5,442 nt of DNA, from the NCBI GenBank assembly GCA_015490105.1, contig WFYK01000138.1:1-5442 (forward strand). The letters run 5' to 3'. The notes under the pieces were generated by a model, which saw only the letters and a list, made by a program, of their open reading frames with translations, did not search any database and was not told where the DNA came from. Origin of the DNA: Aquificaceae bacterium (lineage in GTDB: Bacteria; Aquificota; Aquificia; Aquificales; Aquificaceae). Both the position numbers and the translations under genes were made by a program. This document shows, piece after piece, positions 1 through 4,573 of this stretch. Each line of letters begins with the position of its first letter. Positions within the stretch are counted from its first letter, which is position 1.

Positions 1-571
1 ATCCGCCTACCAAAAGGTCTATACCCCATTCTTGAGGATTTATGTTGTAAACGCCCAAAGCGGTTATTGCGTCCGCTACGAGGAGAACTTCGGTGTCTTT
101 GAGAAAGCTACCTATAGTTTTTACATCGTGAAATGCTCCGGTAGAAGACTCGGAAATTTGAACTAAAACACCCTTTATGGATCCGTCGCTTTTAACTATG
201 TCTTCTACCATTTGAGGATCTACACTCTTTCCCCATTCAACTTCAAGGACAACAGTATCCAATCCCCATCTTTTTGAAATTTCAAACCATCTCTCACCAA
301 ATTTACCTCCTACGACCACTAAAACCTTTTCTCCTTCTCTGAAGAAATTCGAAACGCAAGCTTCCATTGCCCCGGTTCCGGAGGATGCGAAAAACACTAC
401 CTCCCCTTCTTCTGTAGAAAGGATCTTTCTAAAGAGATTGCGTGTTTCTAAAAATGCTTGAGTAAACTCCGGGGTTCTATGGTGTATTATCTGGCGACCT
501 AAGGCCTCCCTTACGGGATCGGGAAGTTCTACAGGACCAGGTGTAAATATCCTTTCTCCTTTAAACCTCAT
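1..571 (-). CDS. Class V PLP-dependent aminotransferase, serine/alanine-glyoxylate type (C-terminus outside window)
   Basis: My reverse-strand translation from the ATG at 571 gives 190 residues before the left edge; the family is usually about 380. Family signatures are in order: TPGP at residues 10-13, HHRTPEF at 30-36, the glycine-rich cofactor phosphate loop ASSGTGAMEA at 62-71, ESSTG at 141-145 (usually ETSTG), and VADAITALG at 165-173, whose Asp167 should contact the pyridine nitrogen of PLP. The frame ends at DLLVGG, just before the expected SQK(A) segment with the Schiff-base lysine, so that residue cannot be seen. Known members are cytosolic enzymes that move amino groups between serine, alanine or aspartate and glyoxylate or pyruvate; the substrate cannot be chosen here. 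Some relatives carry the historical label 'soluble hydrogenase 42 kDa subunit', which should not be copied. The start is supported by an in-frame TAG upstream with no other ATG/GTG/TTG between. There is no clear Shine-Dalgarno sequence. Confidence is high for family, low for substrate. Confidence 0.9.
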   Translation of the reverse strand, partial: MRFKGERIFTPGPVELPDPVREALGRQIIHHRTPEFTQAFLETRNLFRKILSTEEGEVVFFASSGTGAMEACVSNFFREGEKVLVVVGGKFGERWFEISKRWGLDTVVLEVEWGKSVDPQMVEDIVKSDGSIKGVLVQISESSTGAFHDVKTIGSFLKDTEVLLVADAITALGVYNINPQEWGIDLLVGG

Positions 572-580
572 GATACCAAT

Positions 581-586
581 TTTATA
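581..586 (-). promoter_or_regulatory. Possible -10 element just upstream of the aminotransferase
   Basis: On the minus strand TATAAA lies ten bases before the ATG at 571, and no purine-rich ribosome binding site lies between. If it works as a -10 box, transcription would begin within a few bases of the start codon, giving a nearly leaderless mRNA. No good -35 hexamer is seen at 16-18 bases. A second AT-rich candidate, TATATA at 610-615, would give a 5' leader of about 30 bases. Both are weak calls. Confidence 0.3.
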
Positions 587-623
587 GAAAATTGCAGGCT
601 AAAACCCTGTATATAAGAAGCTT

Positions 624-665
624 CTGTCTACCCTCCGGAGTTTTTGCAAGATTGAAGGTAGACAG
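624..665. repeat. 9-bp perfect inverted repeat CTGTCTACC / GGTAGACAG
   Basis: The left arm is 624-632 and the right arm 657-665, separated by 24 bases that include the palindrome CTCCGGAG (633-640). Read as minus-strand RNA, the stem extends inward to 12 pairs (CUGUCUACCUUC with GAGGGUAGACAG, one U-G pair); on the plus strand the extension has a mismatch. It lies about 50-95 bases upstream of the aminotransferase start. It could be a split operator, with arm centres about 33 bases apart, or a structured RNA leader. No U-run follows on either strand, so it does not look like an intrinsic terminator. Confidence 0.55.
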
Positions 666-679
666 GAAATAAAATCAAC

Positions 680-708
680 TTGGCGCATCCGGTATTGAAG
701 TATAAAAT
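680..708 (+). promoter_or_regulatory. Candidate sigma-70-type promoter for the CRISPR leader
   Basis: TTGGCG (680-685, four of six matches to TTGACA) is followed after 17 bases by TAAAAT (703-708, five of six matches to TATAAT). The predicted start falls near 715, at the first base of the UACG hairpin, about 57 bases before the first CRISPR repeat. The direction agrees with the repeat orientation, which ends ATTGAAAC on the plus strand. This rests on hexamer matching only. Confidence 0.4.
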
Positions 709-714
709 TTTTCT

Positions 715-732
715 GTAGCCCTACGGGGCTAC
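715..732 (+). other. Stable hairpin with a cUACGg tetraloop in the CRISPR leader
   Basis: GTAGCCC (715-721) and GGGCTAC (726-732) form a perfect 7-bp stem. The loop TACG closed by a C-G pair is the exceptionally stable UNCG class when read as plus-strand RNA. After one mismatch two further pairs are possible (712-713 with 734-735). No U-tract follows on the plus strand, and the minus strand continues AGAAAAATTTT, so a terminator is unlikely. It may cap the 5' end of a precursor crRNA or belong to a small RNA. Confidence 0.55.
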
Positions 733-771
733 CGACTTCTTAGTAATTGAATAGGAAGGTGAGGTTAGCAG

Positions 772-869
772 GTTTATTAGGTGCCTATAAGGGATTGAAA
801 CCAATCCCTCTCTCTGTCTTCTCACATACGATATTCTGAGTTTATTAGGTGCCTATGTAGGGTAGGAAG
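772..869 (+). CRISPR. Minimal CRISPR locus: two repeats, one spacer, no cas genes nearby
   Basis: The first repeat (772-801) is 30 nt, starts GTTTATTAGGTGCCTAT and ends ATTGAAAC, the 3' end common in type I and III repeats and kept as the 8-nt 5' handle of mature crRNA after Cas6 cleavage. A 38-nt spacer follows (802-839). The second repeat (840-869) matches the first exactly over its first 17 bases and then diverges, as terminal repeats at the leader-distal end often do. That puts the leader to the left, where a promoter and hairpin are seen. Two repeats, one degenerate, is the minimum for a call; the ATTGAAAC ending and the normal repeat and spacer lengths make CRISPR the best explanation. 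Any Cas proteins would have to act from elsewhere in the genome. The spacer's source is unknown. Confidence 0.72.
790..809 (+). other. 8-bp hairpin across the repeat-spacer junction
   Basis: AGGGATTG (790-797, the end of the first repeat) pairs perfectly with CAATCCCT (802-809, the first eight spacer bases) around the loop AAAC. The expected Cas6 cut, between 793 and 794 if an 8-nt ATTGAAAC handle is left, falls inside this stem. A pyrimidine-rich run (CTCTCTCTG) follows, but not the run of T expected of a terminator. Confidence 0.6.
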
Positions 870-921
870 TATCAAAGCTAATGCCCATAAGATGAGGTGG
901 TTTAAATCAATCTTTGTAACT

Positions 922-1662
922 TTAGTGCAGGTAATTGACAGGATCACCTACTTTTATCTCCGCAGGTTCCTTTACGTTCGTGTTAAGACACAGCCTATAC
1001 ATCGTTTTAGGAAATACCGAAAGATCAACATCGGGGCGCAGAGCTTCTTTCCTTTTTTCTATAAAGGTTTCTACGAAACCCCTTATGGGAACTCCTGTGA
1101 ATGGATCACGTGTTGGAACAGGACAGCGCTTTGATATGTTCTCCCCCACGAGGGTTGCGTTTCCGATTTTAAAAGTTTTCCCCACGAGGGTATCTTCCCA
1201 AAAGGGCGGGGCATCTATTTCTAAATTCGCTCTAAAGCGTCTTCTTACATTTTCAAGATCTAAGGAGAACCACCTTGCGACCTCTTCAAGGGAGGATCTG
1301 CTTACAAGGGTGGGACCGTGAGCTTTCCTATCATCGGGAAAACCTTCTTCATACCTTCTTACATAAACCTTTAGACCCAAAAACTCGGAGAAGAAATCAC
1401 TCAATCCTTTAAGATCATCAAGTGAAAAGATCCCTTCATGTTCTTCGGCCTTCAGTTTTACCTTCCAAGCGTTGAGATCATATACCGCCCTTACCGAATG
1501 TAGTCTTTTTTCTCTCTTTGCGTTTACAACTCTTCCTTCCTCATCAAAGAGGGCAAATTCTCTATCGTGAAGCAACGAACCTTTGGAGGTAAAGTCTGCA
1601 TTTTTTACTTCGACCGGGTCTAAGCTCTTTATCGGATATATAAGGATCTTTACAAGCTTCAT
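922..1662 (-). CDS. MOSC-domain protein with N-terminal MOSC beta-barrel domain (YcbX/mARC-like)
   Basis: The protein is 246 aa from the ATG at 1662. Residues 3-60 match the MOSC N-terminal barrel: ILIYPIKSLDPVEV, then GSLLHDREFALFDEEGRV. The MOSC core follows with RRRFRANLEID (140-150), PFWEDTLVGKTFKIGNATLVG (153-173), the conserved cysteine segment RCPVPTRDPFTG (179-190, Cys180), and EIKVGDPV near the end. MOSC proteins bind molybdenum cofactor or carry sulfur through this cysteine; relatives include mARC/YcbX reductases and the C-terminal domain of molybdenum cofactor sulfurase. The substrate cannot be told here. The protein is soluble, with no signal peptide or membrane segment. This start was chosen over an in-frame ATG at 1800 because the family's N-terminus begins here, AAGGT (1670-1674) lies 7 bases before it, and the longer form would run through the activator's HTH coding region. 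The ATGA overlap implies translational coupling to the activator. Confidence 0.88.
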   Translation of the reverse strand: MKLVKILIYPIKSLDPVEVKNADFTSKGSLLHDREFALFDEEGRVVNAKREKRLHSVRAVYDLNAWKVKLKAEEHEGIFSLDDLKGLSDFFSEFLGLKVYVRRYEEGFPDDRKAHGPTLVSRSSLEEVARWFSLDLENVRRRFRANLEIDAPPFWEDTLVGKTFKIGNATLVGENISKRCPVPTRDPFTGVPIRGFVETFIEKRKEALRPDVDLSVFPKTMYRLCLNTNVKEPAEIKVGDPVNYLH

Positions 1663-3182
1663 CTCGGTAACCTTATTCCGTATTTCTTTATCCTGTAGCT
1701 TACCTGTCTCGGAGTCATGCCGAGTTTTTTCGCCGCCTCCTTTATAACGAATCCGCTCTCTTGGAGAGCCTTCTCTATAAGCTTCTTCTCCATATCCCAT
1801 ATGGAATCACCTTCGTAAGCGGGAGTTTGAACCTGTTTAGGATAAGTTTTCTTCGCTTTTTTAATCTCTTCGGGCAGATCCTCTTCGGTCAATATCCCGT
1901 CCCTATCGAGTATAACCATCCTCTCTATTACGTTCTGTAACTCTCTGACGTTTCCGGGCCAGTGATAATCTATGAGTGCATCTAAAACTTCGGGGGATAT
2001 TGAAACCTGTTTGTTGTAATCTTTGGAGAATCTCTCCAGAAAGTGCTGAACTAGTGGAGGTATATCTTCTTTCCTTTCCCTTAAGGGTGGTATAAAGACG
2101 GGGACTACATTAAGTCTGTAGTAGAGGTCCTCTCTAAACTTCCCTTCCTTTACCATCTTTTCAAGATCCCTGTTGGTGGCCGCTATAATCCTTACATCCA
2201 CCTTTATGGGTTTAGTCCCACCGAGACGCTCCACTTCCTTTTCCTGGAGGACCCTTAAAAGTTTTACCTGAAGGTGCAGAGGAAGCTCGGCTACTTCATC
2301 CAAAAAAAGTGTTCCGCCGTTGGCTATCTCGAATTTACCTTTCTTTGAGGTGTAAGCTCCCGTAAAGGCTCCTTTTTCGTAGCCGAAAAGCTCCGCCTCC
2401 AGTAGGGTTTCAGGTATAGCACCGCAGTTGACAGCAACGAATGGTTTGTTAGATCTCGGACTCAGGAAATGTATGGCCCTCGCAAAGAGCTCCTTACCTA
2501 CCCCACTTTCACCCCTCAAAAGCACAGTCGCGTTCGTAGGAGCAACCCTGTGGATAAGATCAAGAACCTCCAAGATCCCTCTGCTCCTTCCGACTATCCC
2601 TTCAACGTGCAGGTCCTCGTATATGCGCTTTAGCTCCGTCTCTAAAGCTATTTTTTCTTTTTCGAGGGTCTGTTTTTCTTCTTCAACTTTCATCTCCAAA
2701 GAAAAACTATTTGCTATCAGAGTAGCAACCATATTCAGGAAGCGTGTGTAATCGTCGAGGGACTCTTTACCCGAGACATTTCTGTCCGCACTGAGAACAC
2801 CGACCACTTTCCCACCCATCTTTATAGGGACCGCTATGAAAGCTATTTTCTTGCCCTTAATATCTTTCCTTTTCCAGAGCTTGTTTAGAAATTCGGGTTC
2901 TTTCGATATATCTGGAATGACTATGGGAACACCGTGTTTCCAAACCTTACCCGTTATACCCTCGCCTTTTTTAAAACCCTCTTTGGGAAATTTCCCGGAT
3001 GATGTAGCTTTTACGACTATGCTGTCGGTAGAGGGATCGTATAAGGTGAGTGTTACCCTTTCAAATCCCATAAGTTTTTTTAAAAGCCTGAGCACATAAG
3101 GAACAGTTTTTTCCACATTTAAACTGCTTGACAGGATCTTACTTATCTCGTAAAGAGTCTCCAGCTCAAGTTTGTAGTCCAT
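1659..3182 (-). CDS. nifA: NifA-type sigma-54-dependent transcriptional activator (GAF, AAA+, Fis-type HTH)
   Basis: This 507-aa protein is a complete enhancer-binding activator. Residues 15-162 form a GAF sensor domain (AVPIKMGGKVVGVLSADR at 117-134). A charged, probably coiled-coil linker spans about 163-190. The AAA+ domain (about 194-420) has Walker A GESGVGKE (224-231), the sigma-54 contact loop GAFTGA (271-276), Walker B GGTLFLDE (289-296), the arginine-finger region FREDLYYRLNV (349-359) and sensor II WPGNVRELQN (408-417). The C-terminal HTH includes EAAKKLGMTPRQVSYRIKKYGI (482-503); TPRQ is typical of NifA. The protein should hydrolyse ATP to open promoters bound by sigma-54 RNA polymerase. 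Only one cysteine (Cys253) is present, so the paired cysteines that make rhizobial NifA oxygen-sensitive are absent. No nitrogenase gene is visible, so 'nifA' names the family and not a proven role. The ATG is the first start after an in-frame TAA; GAGGAG touches it directly, an unusually short spacing. Confidence 0.93.
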   Translation of the reverse strand: MDYKLELETLYEISKILSSSLNVEKTVPYVLRLLKKLMGFERVTLTLYDPSTDSIVVKATSSGKFPKEGFKKGEGITGKVWKHGVPIVIPDISKEPEFLNKLWKRKDIKGKKIAFIAVPIKMGGKVVGVLSADRNVSGKESLDDYTRFLNMVATLIANSFSLEMKVEEEKQTLEKEKIALETELKRIYEDLHVEGIVGRSRGILEVLDLIHRVAPTNATVLLRGESGVGKELFARAIHFLSPRSNKPFVAVNCGAIPETLLEAELFGYEKGAFTGAYTSKKGKFEIANGGTLFLDEVAELPLHLQVKLLRVLQEKEVERLGGTKPIKVDVRIIAATNRDLEKMVKEGKFREDLYYRLNVVPVFIPPLRERKEDIPPLVQHFLERFSKDYNKQVSISPEVLDALIDYHWPGNVRELQNVIERMVILDRDGILTEEDLPEEIKKAKKTYPKQVQTPAYEGDSIWDMEKKLIEKALQESGFVIKEAAKKLGMTPRQVSYRIKKYGIRLPR

Positions 3183-3211
3183 CTCCTCAAAAGCTTATAT
3201 TATCAAATCCT
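3171..3211. promoter_or_regulatory. Divergent promoter region between the activator gene and mnmE
   Basis: Only 29 bases (3183-3211) separate the two start codons, so promoter elements must reach into the coding sequences. On the plus strand TATATT (3196-3201) or TATTAT (3198-3203) could be the -10 box, with a poor -35 (TTGTAG, 3172-3177) inside the activator gene. On the minus strand GATAAT (3199-3204) or TATAAG (3194-3199) could serve the activator, without a clear -35. The boxes overlap, so the two polymerases would probably compete. Confidence 0.4.
3183..3188 (-). promoter_or_regulatory. Shine-Dalgarno-like GAGGAG abutting the activator start codon
   Basis: On the minus strand GAGGAG lies directly before ATG with no spacer, whereas 5-9 bases is usual. 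No other start codon lies between this ATG and the upstream in-frame stop, and the GAF domain begins soon after, so the ATG is kept. Translation may be inefficient or may depend on a short leader. Confidence 0.5.
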
Positions 3212-4558
3212 ATGCGCGATCCGATAGTAGCCATAGCTACACCTTACGGGGAAAGTGCGGTCGGGATGATAAGGCTTTCGGGAAAGGGAGTTCACGAGAT
3301 AGTAAAGAAACTTTTCAAGACTAAAGCCAAATTTGAAGAAAGGAAAGCACTTTACGGAACTTTAACTGATCTCGAAGGAAAGCCCGTAGATGAGGGAATA
3401 GCTATATTCTACAAAGCCCCTAAAAGTTATACCGGGGAGGATATGGTGGAGATAACACTCCACGGAAATCCGGTTATCTTAGAAAAAGCCCTAAAAATTT
3501 TCATCGACGCGGGATGCAGACTCGCGGAGCCAGGGGAGTTCACAAAGAGGGCCTTTTTAAATCAGAAGTTGGATCTTACTCAAGCGGAAGCGGTTGCGGA
3601 TCTGATATCCGCCAAAACGGATCTTGCAAGGGAAGTAGCTTTGCGCCAGCTGAGGGGAGAACTGAGCAAGATAATAAAGCCCCTTAGGGAAAAACTCTTA
3701 GAGCTTCACGCTTACCTCGAAGCGGATATAGAGTTTTCTGAAGAAGATATCCCTACCATAACCAAAGATCAGGTCCTTGAGGTGATAGACGAAGTAATAG
3801 CTAAAGTTAAAGAACTTCTTAAAACATCCACAGCGGGAAGGGTAATAAGGGAAGGATTGAAACTTGCTATAGTGGGGAAACCTAACGTGGGAAAGTCGTC
3901 TCTGTTCAACGCTCTTTTGGGACAGGAGAGAGCGATAGTCACCGACATAGCGGGGACGACGAGGGACTTTATAGAGGAAACTTTAAATTTGAAAGGCGTT
4001 CCCGTAAGGATCGTGGACACCGCGGGTATAAGGAAAACGGACGATCCGGTTGAAAAGATAGGGGTTCAAAGAAGTAAAGAAAAGATCCAAAGCGCGGACG
4101 TTATCCTGTTCGTGGTTGACGGATCGGGCGAGTTTACGGAAGAGGACGAAGAGGTATTCAGGGAGGTGAAAGATAAAAATCCGCTCGTCGTGATCAACAA
4201 GGTGGACTTAGGCGTAAAAATCCCCCTTGAAATTTTTGAGGGGCTTTCTATAATAAAGGTTAGTGCCCGCACGGGATACGGACTCAAAGCTCTCGAAGAG
4301 GAAATCTTAAAGAGGGTAGGGTTCGTATCTCAGGAAGGGTTAAAAATATATGTTTCCGTTAGGCACGAAAAGCTTCTTAAAGAAGCTCTTGAGGTTTTGG
4401 AGAGATTCAGGGAGAGATACTCCGTTGAAGATATCAGTCCAGAGATAGCCATGCTTGATGTAAGAGAAGCCTCAGATCTATTAGGTGAAATTATAGGAGA
4501 GGTAACTACCGAAGAAGTTCTTGGAAACATCTTTTCGAGGTTCTGTATAGGAAAATAG
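3212..4558 (+). CDS. mnmE: tRNA uridine-34 5-carboxymethylaminomethyl modification GTPase MnmE
   Basis: MnmE (TrmE, ThdF) works with MnmG to place carboxymethylaminomethyl groups on U34 of certain tRNAs, using a folate one-carbon donor, FAD and GTP. The 448-aa length fits the family. The N-terminal folate-binding domain starts with PIVAIATPYGESAVGMIRLSG (4-24) and contains EPGEFTKRAFLNQKLDLTQAEA (106-127). The inserted G domain has all GTPase motifs: G1 GKPNVGKS (222-229), G2 GTTRD (248-252), G3 DTAG (269-272), G4 NKVD (329-332) and G5 SAR (351-353). Asn225 in the P-loop is the position that binds potassium in family members. The protein ends in the conserved FCIGK (444-448) with Cys445. The ATG at 3212 fits the family's N-terminus exactly; a longer frame from 3128 would add 28 residues unlike the family and antisense to the activator. 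No Shine-Dalgarno sequence precedes it. rho follows after 15 bases. Confidence 0.97.
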   Translation: MRDPIVAIATPYGESAVGMIRLSGKGVHEIVKKLFKTKAKFEERKALYGTLTDLEGKPVDEGIAIFYKAPKSYTGEDMVEITLHGNPVILEKALKIFIDAGCRLAEPGEFTKRAFLNQKLDLTQAEAVADLISAKTDLAREVALRQLRGELSKIIKPLREKLLELHAYLEADIEFSEEDIPTITKDQVLEVIDEVIAKVKELLKTSTAGRVIREGLKLAIVGKPNVGKSSLFNALLGQERAIVTDIAGTTRDFIEETLNLKGVPVRIVDTAGIRKTDDPVEKIGVQRSKEKIQSADVILFVVDGSGEFTEEDEEVFREVKDKNPLVVINKVDLGVKIPLEIFEGLSIIKVSARTGYGLKALEEEILKRVGFVSQEGLKIYVSVRHEKLLKEALEVLERFRERYSVEDISPEIAMLDVREASDLLGEIIGEVTTEEVLGNIFSRFCIGK

Positions 4559-4560
4559 TC

Positions 4561-4566
4561 GGGAGG
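4561..4566 (+). promoter_or_regulatory. Strong ribosome binding site for rho
   Basis: GGGAGG ends seven bases before the ATG at 4574 and lies just after the mnmE stop codon. It fixes the rho start. In contrast, mnmE and the aminotransferase lack a recognisable site. Confidence 0.8.
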
Positions 4567-4573
4567 AAAGCGC

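Larger units (their letters stand above)
572..921. other. 350-base intergenic region without a protein gene
   Basis: This gap separates the stop of the MOSC gene (minus strand) from the start of the aminotransferase (also minus strand). No frame here has family-like sequence or a start with a ribosome binding site. From left to right it holds a 9-bp inverted repeat (624-665), a plausible plus-strand promoter (680-708), a UACG hairpin (715-732) and a one-spacer CRISPR locus (772-869). From 870 to 921 nothing structured is seen, and no intrinsic terminator for the MOSC transcript is visible. Confidence 0.75.

Noticed and set aside
624..665. Miniature transposon with terminal inverted repeats
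   Set aside because: It is only 42 bases end to end, no target-site duplication is seen at the edges and no second copy is in the window.
680..698. Sigma-54 promoter reading of TTGGCGC...TTGA
   Set aside because: The GG and the following TTG are three bases too far apart for the fixed -24/-12 spacing, and the -12 GC is missing.
715..732. Intrinsic terminator at the UACG hairpin
   Set aside because: No run of T follows the stem on the plus strand, and on the minus strand A-rich sequence comes first.
572..921. NifA upstream activator sites (TGT-N10-ACA)
   Set aside because: I checked each TGT in the gap on the plus strand; none has ACA ten bases later. The nearest, at 815-830, ends in ACG.
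892..1321. Two plus-strand open frames (892-1134 and 935-1321) opposite the MOSC gene
   Set aside because: They lie antisense to a well-supported family member, have no ribosome binding site and no recognisable protein sequence.
1663..1800. Longer MOSC start at 1800
   Set aside because: The extra 46 residues are low-complexity Arg/Lys/Glu-rich sequence read out of frame through the activator's HTH coding region, and the family N-terminus starts at 1662.
2428..3099. Plus-strand open frames opposite the activator gene
   Set aside because: They are shadows of a strongly conserved AAA+/GAF gene, with no family features of their own.
3128..3211. Upstream extension of mnmE to 3128
   Set aside because: The 28 extra residues do not resemble MnmE and overlap the activator's coding start; the ATG at 3212 matches the family N-terminus.
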